NCBI GenBank assembly: GCA_032164295.1
Contig: JAJHTX010000003.1
Location: 3,348,001-3,412,000 of the forward strand
DNA length: 64,000 nt
From: Inonotus obliquus
Lineage: Eukaryota > Basidiomycota > Agaricomycetes > Hymenochaetales > Hymenochaetaceae
Reading direction: 5' to 3'
Numbering within the stretch: the first letter of the stretch is position 1; the number at the start of each line of letters is the position of its first letter. Both the position numbers and the translations under genes were made by a program. The notes below the pieces were generated by a model. The model was not told where the DNA came from. It did no database searches and worked only from the letters and a program-made list of their open reading frames with translations. Below are positions 32,271 to 42,600 of the stretch, one piece after another.

Positions 32271-33050
32271 CTAGTGCATTACATGGTCGAGGTTCATAAC
32301 GTGTGATCGGCTTCGAAGCCGTCGATCAAACTCTGCCATACTTGGTAATGTTTGGGTCATGTGCCATACGGGTGTCTGTATCGGCTCTGTTTGTGTTCCT
32401 ACACTTCGCCATCTTGGTAATGTTATTGCCCCAGGTGTGTCGATGTTATTAATTACTTGCTGCACTCTAATGTATCCTGGTGCTACTGCTATGTCTGCTA
32501 GTGATCTGCCTCGGATTCCTTTGATCCTTATTATTCCTCCATGTCGACCTTCCTTTACTTCTACAACTGTTCTTCCTCCTGTCAGTAATTGCTTAAGTCT
32601 TTGGACTAGATAGTCGGTCCACTTGTAAGCTGACTCTCTTGCGATATGTTCAGGTTCATTCCTATATGGTATATCAATGTCTAGTACTGCTACATCGCAT
32701 TGGTGATTATCTTGTTCTGAAGCCACGTTTCGTATTCCTATTGCCAATAGGAAGTAATGATTATCGTATGAGAGTAACCTGACTTCTCGTTCATAAGCCT
32801 TCCGTACAGTTGTATTCGGTTCATAGTTCATTACAATGAATCGTCTCCTAATCATAACGTCCGATTGTCCCTTGACGATTGCTGAGTATGTTATTTCCTT
32901 CAGTATCTCTCGAAGTAGCTTTTCTGCTATCTCATGTGCTGGTCTACATATGCTACAATACTGTAACACTCCTGGTCTTGGTGTTGCTGGTATTATTGGC
33001 TGTTGTAGTGCTCGTGTAACCGCATTCAACCTTTCCTGTATCCAATTCAT
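32271..33050 (-). CDS. LTR-borne ORF, 259 aa, unknown family
   Basis: Not recognised. The ATG at 33048-33050 opens MNWIQERLNAVTRALQQPI; the frame is in fact open from the element terminus at 33112. Seen: YCSICR followed by an amphipathic segment (EIAEKLLREILKEIT), a middle part with YFLLAIGIRNV and CDVAVLDIDIPYRNEPEHI, basic GIIRIKGIRGRSLADIA, and a C-terminus LRSRSHVMNLDHVMH. No transposase, RT or protease motif. It shares with the 34887-35483 protein the pattern C-x2-C-R-x4-I-x-E-x-L-x3-I-L-x-E-x-T, 10 identities in 23 aligned positions without a gap. An intact frame of this length inside a solo LTR suggests selection or recent insertion. Confidence 0.7.
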   Translation of the reverse strand: MNWIQERLNAVTRALQQPIIPATPRPGVLQYCSICRPAHEIAEKLLREILKEITYSAIVKGQSDVMIRRRFIVMNYEPNTTVRKAYEREVRLLSYDNHYFLLAIGIRNVASEQDNHQCDVAVLDIDIPYRNEPEHIARESAYKWTDYLVQRLKQLLTGGRTVVEVKEGRHGGIIRIKGIRGRSLADIAVAPGYIRVQQVINNIDTPGAITLPRWRSVGTQTEPIQTPVWHMTQTLPSMAEFDRRLRSRSHVMNLDHVMH

Positions 33051-33259
33051 ATTGGAGTTACTTCGGTTATCAATCAGGCTTAGTAATAGTGAATTGTATT
33101 GCTTTTCTAACAGATACAAAGACCCAACATGGCAGCCCGAAGAAGATTTGACGAATGCTGAAGAGGCAATCGAAGAGTTTTATGACAAACATCCTAAAGC
33201 ACCACGAAAACCGTAGACTCACTCTTGATCGGGACGATCAAGCCTTGAAGGGGGAGTAA

Positions 33260-33702
33260 TGTTAGGACTTGAACTTTTCCTTCATGCTCTGCTTACTTAA
33301 TCCCTTATTTGTCATCTTCCTTTTCCGTATATGCTTACTCATCCTTATTATTCATCTTGCTTAGTCGCTCTTTACCAGAACGTTCCGTAATATTCTATTT
33401 TCCTTTCTTACTAATATTCTTCTTAGAGTAATATCTTCCCATGTCTGGTGTGTATATAAGTAGATAGTCTGACTCATTTGTACCCTGTCTCACTATTCTT
33501 CTTACCACCACCATCTCTTAGGTATTTACTCATTGTTTGTACTAACTTAAATATATCTTCTTACCACCATCATCCCTTAGCCTGCGTGATCGTCTCCGTC
33601 GTTGTACAAGTCTTTGACGTTTGAGGCAGCATACCCTAAAGCTCTGGTGTGAGAGACCCCGACTCCGTTCGAGTACCCCCCGAACCCGTCGTTTCGCATA
33701 AC
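33260..33702 (+). repeat. 3' LTR of chromovirus A
   Basis: Starts TGTTAGGACTTGAAC and runs to TTTCGCATAAC; the final A is replaced by the following C-run. It retains both repeat units. Confidence 0.9.
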
Positions 33703-34429
33703 CCCCCCCCCTAATCTGAAACCCAGAATGGCCCAGCCCAGATGATCCCCGTCGCAGCTCGCAACTTCTACGTCTTTCAGTTACACCTGCAAAAGGTGCA
33801 GTTTCCCCGCAGGTACTTTCTACCCGAAGCGAATAGGTTGGCCATATCTGATGGCATCCAGCCTGGTTACCGGCATGACAACCGTCCTCGAGCCCTCCTG
33901 CTTTACAGCCCTACTCACAATGGTGTTGTCATAGGAAGGCCTTCCCGGCCCCCGTAGAAGCCTATTACAGGCTCAAGACCTCGTGGCCCTACACCGCCGC
34001 CGTCCATCACTCCCCGACTTACATAGGTATATCCTCCTTATCTCCAGTCCAGAGGGAAGAATCGGGTGCCCCAGCGTGCAACTGCAGTGTGCCATTACAG
34101 CAACTAACCCAGCCCCGAAGCCGCCAGGACAGTCTACAGTGTGCGAACAAGGGTGGTGAGAATGGACCCCTACTAGGGGGTAGGACAAAGGATAGTTTTT
34201 AGACTGGGTTTCACCAGTTCGCCCGACGAGAGAGGCGAGCACAACTTACGTCGCGCATAAAAGAGATTAACCCTACGGCAAGCAGGAGACAGCATAAAGC
34301 TGAACAACCTGATGTCGCAGGGGAGACACCATAAAGTGCAGACTCCCCAGAACTACACTGGTGAGGCAGACAGAATGAAGGGAGGGAGAGGGAGTTTTCC
34401 ACGCTCGATGGTAGTGGTTGAAGGAAAGG
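33703..34429. other. Unassigned sequence between element A and the TIR element
   Basis: Begins with a run of ten C, the likely target of A. No convincing ORF. A 9-bp inverted pair GAAACCCAG / CTGGGTTTC (about 33718 and 34203) is too short to call an element. GC content is higher than the flanks. Origin unknown. Confidence 0.35.
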
Positions 34430-34886
34430 TGGTGCCTGGCACGGCCTGTGAAAAATCCGTGACACTTTTACCCGGTCGGAGTTTTACATAATTTTTATTT
34501 ATGGTAACTTGTGTCGATCTTCATGGACCACTTTCCATCCCCCACTAAATCCCTTGAATATGTAGTTCTACAGAGTTCGAGTTATTTGTCCCTTTCTTTC
34601 AACACAAAAAGGCTTAGAATAGCTATCCAATGTGAAATATATCAAGTACAAGTCTATTGTAGGTGATGTTCAAGTAGAATACACATGTCATGGCGGGCAA
34701 ATCAGGATGGAGGTAAGGTTGGAATTTTAAATGTTTTTTTTGCTGTCATTTTAAATGCCGGTAAGCATATCAACCCATAAGATATTATAAATATAAACCA
34801 CGTGTTGATATTTTAAATATCGATAAGGTGAAAGGATTGTGCTGAAATTTTGATTCGATTAGGAACGTTGATCGAAACTACCCCGG

Positions 34887-35483
34887 ATGGGACCGGTTAA
34901 TTTCACTGGCCGGAGACGATCAGGATCGACAGCGAGAAGCGGAGAACATGCAAGGCTAATACAATCCGAAGCCGACGATCAAGAAGCATCGGCTAGCAAC
35001 GCTAATCCCGACGATCACACTAAACCTTTGCAAACGATACAGCAAGTACAGCAACCTCCAACGGCTTGCTATAAATGCAGAAGAGTGCGACAGATCATCG
35101 AAGACCTACACAAGATAATACTACGGGAGGCAACGGGCATGTTGACATATCATGTGTCCAGCGAACGAGCAACAGCTTATCGAGAATACCACAATCCTCC
35201 GGAGGTCGTTCGAAATCGCACAAGGTCAACAATAGCAATGGATACGGCAATAGGCATGCAACCAAAGACACACTGGACGATAGTAGGAATCCACGACATA
35301 TTAGCACTCGAGTGCCCAAGCACATTCGTGGAGATCAGTGCAGACTATGTTACAAACCGCCGCTCACCGATAACAGCGGCATGGGTTGCAAACACACTCA
35401 GGGAACTATGGGCATACTGCAAAGCTATTCGACTACAAGGAAACCTATACCTAGGCTGGAGAATACCTTCGAATGATACTTGA
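34887..35483 (+). CDS. LTR-borne ORF, 198 aa, unknown family
   Basis: Not recognised. Starts MGPVNFTGRRRSGSTARSG; a polar, Gln-rich N-terminal part; then CYKCRRVRQIIEDLHKIIL followed by REATGMLTYHV, aligning with the C-x2-C segment of the 32271-33050 protein. Next HNPPEVVRNRTRS, THWTIVGIHDI (compare YFLLAIGIRNV), FVEISADYVTNRRSPITAAW, and a C-terminus LQGNLYLGWRIPSNDT. It begins 58 nt inside the LTR-like element and precedes its TATA box, so it would be transcribed from an upstream promoter or as the end of an element RNA. Confidence 0.65.
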   Translation: MGPVNFTGRRRSGSTARSGEHARLIQSEADDQEASASNANPDDHTKPLQTIQQVQQPPTACYKCRRVRQIIEDLHKIILREATGMLTYHVSSERATAYREYHNPPEVVRNRTRSTIAMDTAIGMQPKTHWTIVGIHDILALECPSTFVEISADYVTNRRSPITAAWVANTLRELWAYCKAIRLQGNLYLGWRIPSNDT

Positions 35484-35743
35484 CGAAGTGTACGGCTACT
35501 CATCGCCATAGGCACCTACGTCAAACCACCTTAGTTTCCCCACGATGATATCCAATGTCGAATCACACTTGACGGCCCCGAACAAGAGTCCCGAGGCGAC
35601 AAGCAAATCACAGCCTTCATAGCCCCAGATGCTATACAACGGAACCCCGACGGAATTCCTTAAATACACGAGCAACTGCGGACGAGCGAACTCTAACTAC
35701 GGTGCAGCCATGCAAAACCAATGGCATACGAACATGCATTCAA

Positions 35744-35877
35744 TGACTCACTCACTGACTCACTCTATGCACAGGGCACAGCACAAGGCCGACCCCGAGC
35801 ATAGGTTTCAATTCAGTTCAAGTCAAGATGAGTCAACGCCGAGTCATCGCCTTGCACAGGGCGCAGTCGATGAGTCA
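35744..35877 (+). promoter_or_regulatory. Cluster of four TGASTCA (Gcn4/AP-1-like) sites
   Basis: Perfect 7-mers at 35744-35750 and 35756-35762 (TGACTCA) and at 35829-35835 and 35871-35877 (TGAGTCA), 120-250 nt upstream of TATAAATA at 35994. Gcn4-type bZIP factors bind this palindrome; a link to starvation control is inference. Confidence 0.5.
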
Positions 35878-35993
35878 ATCCGCAGCAGAACAATGGGAAT
35901 ACCAGACAAGTTTGGAAGCTAGAATAACGAATCAGATCGAGAGTAGGAACTACGGAGCATAGGAAGTGGTCCGTCCACAACATGAGGAAAAGG

Positions 35994-36001
35994 TATAAAT
36001 A
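35994..36001 (+). promoter_or_regulatory. TATA box of LTR-like element copy 2
   Basis: TATAAATA with a pyrimidine-rich region (CCCCATCTTTCTTTCG) about 30 nt downstream, a plausible start-site region. Confidence 0.5.
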
Positions 36002-37214
36002 GTTGTAGACTTAGACCATAGCTCCCCATCTTTCTTTCGATCGTTTTGTCCATCGAGTCCTCTTAGGCCTCTAGCTTCTAATCTGAAGACCACCTAATCT
36101 GCTTAACCTCTCTTACTCTACAGCGTGGAACGATTGATTAGTCGCCCACCGACTAGGGAAGCTTACGAACGGCAGTCGACACTGACCTACTAGTCTGTCA
36201 ATGAGGTTAAGGCTCGACTTGATCAGTTAAACAAAAGTGTCTGAGGCAACGCTTAGTATACTTGGGAATCTGCCCTGCTTGTGAAAACCGAGTAGGCTCC
36301 GGAAACTCTTAGAAAAGCATCGCCAAACCTGTAACCAACCGGACCGTCCTATTGTGGTTACTGTATAGTCCCTTTAGGGCGAGCGTTTTCTAACATAAGG
36401 GTATCGATCAGATTGATATTTTAAATATCAGTCGGGTAGATATTCTGTACTAGCATATCTGCCTGAAAGAAATTTAAAATGGCTTTCGCACTGTCATTTT
36501 TAATATCTGTAAGCATATCAAACCTACCGACACTGTAAATATCAATCACGTGCTGATATGCTTACCGGCATTTAAAATGATGGCGAAAAAAACATTTAAA
36601 ATTCCGACCTTACCTCCATCCTGATTTGCCTGCCGTGTGTCTGTTTTCATTTATGTGTCACATGATCTTATTTTGGCTTTTTTGCACGACCATATCTTCC
36701 TCTGAAAACACTTATAAAACACCTTTAAAACTGCTTGTGCACTATGTATGGGTGTATTAGGGTAGCCCTGTCTACAATTTGCGAAAAAAATCAACTTACT
36801 GATGTGGAGATTAGCATATACAATAGACACAGCAGCATATATGCTTAATAGCTCAACGAATTCATGCTCTTTCATTGTGTTTCTTTCACTTATCTGAATC
36901 TTAAGGAAAAATAAAGATTTTGTACAAAAAAAATTTTGTAGAAATGTCTTAGTTATTTATATATGCATCTAAAATCGCCATATCTTGACATTTGGTAGGT
37001 ACTTTTTTTGATTTTTTTGACAGTCTTGCTCAGAATCTCAAAAAATAATTTTTGGATATTTTTTCGGATTTTATTTAGTGTGGTGGAGGACAGGACGAGC
37101 CATCGAATCTCAAAACAAAAAGTGAAACAGGTGAATCCGTGCGTCGATCGCCGCTTAGCCATGGGAGGGACCGTGGGAATGTCACGGAAATTACATAGGC
37201 CGTGCCAGGTACCA

Positions 37215-37598
37215 ATAAGATTCATTTCTTATTCCGAGTGAAAGCGTGACAGTTTGTCACGCATACTAATGTAAAGGGGAGTAGTTTATGACCTTATTTT
37301 GAGCTTATTCATAGACTCGGGGAATACGTGATAAAACTCGAGAGATTTTTCCCGTAGGACTCTCTGGAACGGTGTATTCAGAAGACAATTTTTATGACCG
37401 ATTGAGTGACGTGACCAAACGCGTCGTGAGACTGACATACCTATTTAAGAACAACCTAATCCTTTCCGCTCTCGGGTCGGGTACGCTAAACAGGCCTTCT
37501 GTAACCGCCATATCACCTTTCTTGCACGCTGTCCACCACCACGTCACCCATTATCAACTCCCCCCAGGCGAGACGACTCTAAGACTTGAGCCTGCAAG
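37215..37598. other. Promoter region of the GT61 gene
   Basis: 384 bases between the TIR element and the start codon. A short palindrome CGTGACAGTTTGTCACG sits at about 37246. No coding exon seen. Confidence 0.45.
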
Positions 37599-39283
37599 AT
37601 GCGAGCAGCGGCACAATTCGTGCCTACAAAGCGCGAACTTGTTTTACTCGCGCTGCTGTTTATCGCGTTGATATGTTTTGTACCGGTGAGGGATAGTTAT
37701 GTGGGGGTATCGGTTTCGGAGGCTGGTGCGCCGTACTTGTCGAAAGTTAGTGCGTTTGGTGGAGGAGGGAAGGAATTCGGCGGGGAGAAGGAGAAAGAGG
37801 AAAACGTTATTTCGTATCCTGAACCGAGGTTGAATTGGGCGGAGAGTGTACCCGAGACGAAGATGCTACAACATAGTCCTGGTAGGTTTCGACATGTCAC
37901 ACAGAAACCAATACTGATTGTAAGCTGATTGCGGCGATATTGATTAAGGATGGTCGGTATTCGATCAGCTCTACATTTTCAACGGAACCATCTTCATCGT
38001 CACCTCCGAACCCCAATCCCTCCCCGAATTAATGTACATAACCTCCTCAGGTTACAAAATGGAAAACGGCCAAGAAGAAGTCCTCAAAAGACGTCCGACA
38101 TCCAAAGATATCCAAGTCCTCACCCCATCCCAAGCCGCGAAACTCTTCAACACTCACTCTATTCCTCGACTTACGGGAGTCACGTTCCTCAATACCGATG
38201 CAAAACAGTTTATGGCGCATTATTACCACTTTTGCGCTGAGATTCTGTTCGGGATGTGGAAAACCTATACAACACTCGATCCATTCATAACGCCAGACGG
38301 TTATACAACACTCCCTCCTCCCAAACGATTTATCTTCCGTCACGTCGGTTCATCTCAATGGAGAGATTACGCCGCGTTAAACCAATGGGTTATAAGAGGA
38401 GCTTTCCCAGGAATAAGTCTGGAATTCGCAGAAGATTGGAAAGATCGAGAAGATATGCAGGTTCCTTTCGTTTTGGATCGAGTTGTGTTGGGTGATCGAG
38501 CTGCTTCATACGAATCCGAGGCGTATCTGACCTTTTGGAGATATACGGCGAGTGCTTTCGAACTTCGAGGAAATTTGAATTGGTGGGCTCCTTTACGAAG
38601 AAGTGTTTTGGAGTTTAGTGGGTTGGCGAGTGAGTATGTCTTAGGACCTTCGGTAGCGACGGAGATGACGAAACAACGAGGACAAGGAGGAAGGAAAGAG
38701 AAGAATGAGAAGTACGTTATAACATACGTATCACGACAAGATTGGGGGAGACGTATGCTCCGACAAAAAGATCACGAAACTCTCGTATCAGAACTATACA
38801 AACTCCGAGATCGATATGGATACGAAGTGAACATTGTTAGCATGGATAAACTGACACGTGGAGAACAAATCCGATTAGCTGGGAGGACGACTATCATGAT
38901 GGGTGTTCATGGAAATGGGTTAACGAGTTTATTATGGATGAGACCTACCCAGAGGTCTACGGTTATCGAATTTTTTTATCCTGGAGGGTTTGCGTTTGAT
39001 TACGAGTTTACGACGAGAGCGCTTGGGATGACGCATTTTGGTGTTTGGGATAATAAGTGAGTGTTTTGTTTACTTTCGCAGGTCACAAGCTGAAGCCAGG
39101 TTGTATTTGCACGGTAGAACGTTCACGCAACCAAACGTCCCACGTAGACCGATATACCCGGACGGCTTCCAGGGAAACGATATACCATTAAACGGCGCAG
39201 TCGTAGCGAAACTAGTACACGATCGACTAACCCTCTACGCAGGCGATTCAGATACAGATGAGGAATCAGATTCACATCCGTAG
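37599..39283 (+). CDS. Glycosyltransferase family 61 (DUF563) protein
   Basis: GT61 enzymes (EOGT, plant xylosyltransferases) transfer sugars in the secretory pathway; the acceptor here is unknown. The start at 37599 (context CAAGATG) gives a type II topology: MRAAAQFVPTKRE and one helix (LVLLALLFIALICFV). Intron 37882-37948 joins HSPG to WSVFDQLYIFNGTIF. Core: DAKQFMAHYYHFCAEILFG, VITYVSRQDWGRRML, and the family motif MMGVHGNGLTSLLWM followed by VIEFFYPGG. After WDNK a donor GTGAGT at 39057 can splice to CAG at 39099 (43-nt intron), giving LYLHGRTFTQPNVP and YPDGFQGNDIPLNG. An in-frame CAG at 39081 would imply a 25-nt intron, too short to be likely. About 524 residues. Confidence 0.85.
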
Positions 39284-39629
39284 ATTGTATCATCGTAATA
39301 ATACCCAATTCTCCTCTCCCTCTCCCTTCACTTGTTGTTATCTCCCTCCTTTTTACGTTTGAGACTAAATTATTGTGTCGCGGATTCTTTTCGAAAGTCT
39401 CGCTACCTTTTTTTCGCTACACCTCTTAGCTTGTCCTTCTTTTACAGCTCCTATCCCTCGCATTAGTCGATCATGTTGTGCATACAATTATATGAATGAA
39501 TTTCTTGTCCATAGTACATATTATGTCGGAGACTGTACAAGATGTTACCCAAAGAACGTAAAAACACACTAGATAAAGCAGTATAACATTAATCCAAAAA
39601 AAAGGAATATTCTCTCCATCACCGAAACT
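39284..39629. other. Convergent 3' region of GT61 and TOR
   Basis: 346 bases between two stop codons of facing genes; pyrimidine-rich at 39300-39360. Only 3' UTRs expected. Confidence 0.5.
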
Positions 39630-42600
39630 CTACCAGAACGCACACCTAAACCCCAACACAACCAAGTTCATCAGTCAACACATAGAATTGGATCAACTAG
39701 CAAGTTGGGACTCACCATCCTGAAAAGCATTGGCACAGATTCTCAAGTGACGTAGCCTGTTGAATGAGTTTCTCGACTTGTTGAGGGACTGTTAGTTCGA
39801 CGTCCGGATTGAAATCTCGACCGGTTAGTTTATGTTGGACTCGGTTGAAGACGAATAAAGCTCGTTTATCGCGGACTTCTTGGCGCGGCCCCGGTTCGCC
39901 GAGGTTTTCTGTAATTTTTGATTGTCAGTGAGTGGATTGCGGTATTAGGAATATTGCTTTTCTTACCGTTGAATATCTCGTTCTCATCTGCCTTTACTTT
40001 CCTTCCCGGACCTTGGGGATGACCCGAAACTCGAGCGAGTTGTTCGGCACGTGCAGCATCGTTGAATTCTTCAGAAACCATAGGTCACTTCATGTCCCAA
40101 AATTCGTCACCAACTAAACGCTTACCATCCACCCTATTATTCACATCCGCCTGGAGTAATCGCCAGTTTATCAACGGGTCATAAACAAATGCTTCCAGCA
40201 CGGCCATCAACGATTCCTTATTATCTCTCAACACTTGCATAGAAATCTCGCAAGTATTCTTGAACGAGCCCTGAATACCACTAACTTCCATCGCATGTGT
40301 CAACATGCGCGTCAACCGGAACGGAACTTTCTCCGGGAACTTCTCCCGAAGCATAGCAACTTCGAAGCAATCACCAAAATCGATGTGTACGACTTTACCG
40401 GTATTGCGCTCGAGGAGGACGTTAGAAGGATGGCGATCTCCGAGACCGAGGATATGTCCGACCATGCTGTTGACAGCTAAGGATCGTGTGTATGTCGCAC
40501 GACGTTCCAGCCAATGTTCAGAACTCTGGCTCTTCAACCATAGAACTCGGTATAGATCTTGGCCGGTGGTATTATCGAGAGCATACTCAAATACCTCAAC
40601 CTTCTGGAGCAGTATGAGACTCTCGTAATCCGGGGCCATCTAGCACCAATAAAGAATTAGGACGAATATACAGCAAGATACGGAGGTATCAGTACGAACC
40701 TGAAGCATGAGTCGATATTCGATATTTAAAAGTATCTTCCGAGATTCTCGGTAGTCTCGCACAAGTACATGCAAAGTATCTGAATCTTGGACCCAACCAA
40801 TGAGCCCGGCGTTTGGAGCCAGAGGAATTACCGCATATCGTTGAATGTGTAATCGTCTCTTGAAGGACGCAGTATCGATGGATAGAAGCGTATTAACCAG
40901 GGAGAACAGTTGCATCACTCGTTCATCCTGGCGCAGGTCTTCGTGTCCTTTCAGCACATATTGATAATCACGTCCATCGCTTCCTCTCACAGATAGTCGT
41001 CGTGGTCGTTGCTTTGAAGAAATGACTGTTAGCTTCGGCGCAAAGCTAGCTATTCTAACAATCTCCCGTCCGCTCTGGTATGTACCTAAGAAAGAGTTGT
41101 CAGACCGGATTCAAACTTCAGACATCACTTGTCATACCTGGAACGGCCAGGTCCAAGTTTCGAGCCTTAAGGAGCTCCGGAGAGACATATTGAAGATCAA
41201 GAGTGATGAGCTGAGGCATCTGTTTCTCGATCTTCCTAAAGACAGCATAGTAGATCTCCCAGGCTTTGTCGAGTTCGGTGGGATCACCGTAACGCAAGTA
41301 TCTACGGCAAGCTTCTCGAGCTTCGCGAAGATCACGACCGAAAACTTGTGCGAAAGACGTCTCCCTTACCGTTGTCGGACCCTGTGTATACACTTAGCAT
41401 CGCTTCACGCGGTAGATCCCTTCTCTTACCTTTTCAAGCTTGTCGTGTAATGGTTCGAGAACGGCAATCATTCCTTCCGGGTTCTTCTCCGTGTAATAGA
41501 GACGAGACGCCTCTTCCAAACCTTCGTGCCAGAGCTCGTGCCAGAGAATCGCGACACGAATCAGTTCATGACTGACGAGGAGGGCCTGCTCAACGATGGT
41601 CGCACTATGGTCGCGCATGCGATCCATGATGGCCAGAGCGGCATTCTTCCGGGAAACACTCGAAGACTGAGAGGCTACCGTTAGTGGATAAATAAGAGCT
41701 TGTGGATGATGCTTTCCAACATCCGTGAGCAGCATGTCAATGTTGCGCCTGATGTTGACGCTTGGTGTTTGGATGCGCGCGATTACCTGGGGGATCACAT
41801 CTAGCCATGTATCCACGTCGACGATACTGAAGCCAGTTGCCATTGCATTGCTGACCCCATCGTGACTGCCAAACTTGAACCATAGTGTCAAGAGTCGTAA
41901 GGTATCCTGCAACGAGTTCTCGTTTCGTAGCTGTATTGATCGGAAGAATCCTGAAGGCTAGTTCAGCATTTAGCTTGCCAAATCGAGAATCGTGGGCATA
42001 CCTTGAACGGATTGCACTACATGGACTGCTAGATGGTCCCCAGGTAGAGCATCAGTCCGCTCGTGCTGACTCTCTAGGTAACCAACGACCTCAAAGTTCG
42101 CCAGTGCCCAAGTATGCCAGGCCTTATACCAAGTCATATCATAGTGTGTTGCCAAATAATACGCCTGGAGAATGTCCTTGATATTTTCCTGCAACGAGAA
42201 ATCAGTCCATCGTGAATACCTTCCCGTCGGTACCTCATACCTCTGTCCAGACACCCTTCTTAATCGTCTGCTGCCATTGTGCTTGCTTGTAGTAGCAACG
42301 CGCGAGAAGTTTTGACAATTCTTCTAGCTTTCTCTTAGAGACTGGAGGTCGTCCTTGGACCACCATAGACGACTCGCTTAGGTCTTGAGCAAGGCTACTG
42401 GTGAACGTTCGAAGGTACCTAACCGCTTCATCTTTCGCTTTGTTGGCCCACATGAACTTCAGTTGAGCGTAGACCACGTCGGGTGCTGCCTTGATGTGCT
42501 GCGTTTCGCGCGCGTAAGTGTGCGGCTGGGTATTCGCTGTCAGTTCGCCACCATATGCTAAGAATGTCGGAGCTTACAGTAGAAAGAAGGGAATTGATCG

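Larger units (their letters stand above)
31498..33112 (-). mobile_element. Solo-LTR-like element carrying an ORF (copy 1)
   Basis: 1615 bp inserted in the chromodomain of A. Target duplication GATAC at 31493-31497 and 33113-33117; termini TGTTA...TAACA. Read on the minus strand: an ORF (33050-32271), then a TATGAC-repeat zone (32207-32109), TATAAATA (32031-32024), and about 500 nt to the end. That is the layout of U3, then R-U5. No matching second LTR or internal pol is present. The family is unknown to me. Confidence 0.75.
31107..33215 (+). pseudogene. pol: pol of A, C-terminal part, split by insertion
   Basis: Starts with the right-hand GGAAG duplication, then MKRFHDRHAGASVEYRQG, DKWFGPYKVVEKVGASAY and the chromodomain up to FLVKWEGY at 31497. 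A 1.6-kb insertion follows. The remaining YKDPTWQPEEDLTNAEEAIE and HPKAPRKP end at 33213-33215. Confidence 0.9.
17775..33702 (+). mobile_element. Chromovirus A (Ty3/Gypsy), degenerate, with nested insertions
   Basis: LTRs at both ends (17775-18218 and 33260-33702), gag, then pol in the order protease, RT, RNase H, integrase, chromodomain. The target duplication is probably CCCCC (17770-17774 and the C-run from 33703). The 15.9-kb span is inflated by three insertions: 21916-23271, element B at 24388-31106, and an ORF-bearing LTR-like element at 31498-33112. gag and pol carry at least seven in-frame stops relative to B, mostly CGA to TGA. Confidence 0.9.
34829..36395 (+). mobile_element. Solo-LTR-like element carrying an ORF (copy 2)
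   Basis: 1567 bp; TAAGG duplicated at 34824-34828 and 36396-36400; termini TG (TGAAAGG) and CA (TTTTCTAACA). Order: ORF 34887-35483, a cluster of TGASTCA sites (35744-35877), TATAAATA (35994-36001), then about 365 nt of presumed R-U5. Same layout as copy 1 at 31498-33112, with little nucleotide similarity. No partner LTR or pol in the window. Confidence 0.7.
34692..36634. mobile_element. Small element with about 81-bp TIRs, nested
   Basis: GGCGGGCAAATCAGGATGG at 34692 and its inverse ending 36634 extend for about 81 bp with about five mismatches, through TTTTAAATGCCGGTAAGCAT. Removing the LTR-like insertion leaves a MITE-like element of about 370 bp, rich in the palindrome GATATTTTAAATATC. 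No coding capacity of its own. Confidence 0.7.
34430..37214. mobile_element. TIR DNA transposon copy 2, with nested insertions
   Basis: Ends are inverted: the left reads TGGTGCCTGGCACGGCC and the right, reverse-complemented, TGGTACCTGGCACGGCC, with about 30 bp of further similarity including CCGTGACA. The right 290 bp is collinear with 16298-17342 (ACCGTGGGAATGT, TTTGTACAAAAAAAATTTTG at the same distance from the end). The left end shares CCGTG...TCGGAG with copy 1. No clear target duplication. Without the nested element it would be about 840 bp, close to copy 1. Confidence 0.75.

Noticed and set aside
33718..34211. Possible 490-bp element bounded by GAAACCCAG / CTGGGTTTC
   Set aside because: Nine bases of inverted repeat without a flanking duplication is too weak.
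41022..41450. 142-codon plus frame inside TOR
   Set aside because: Antisense shadow of the FAT/FRB exons.
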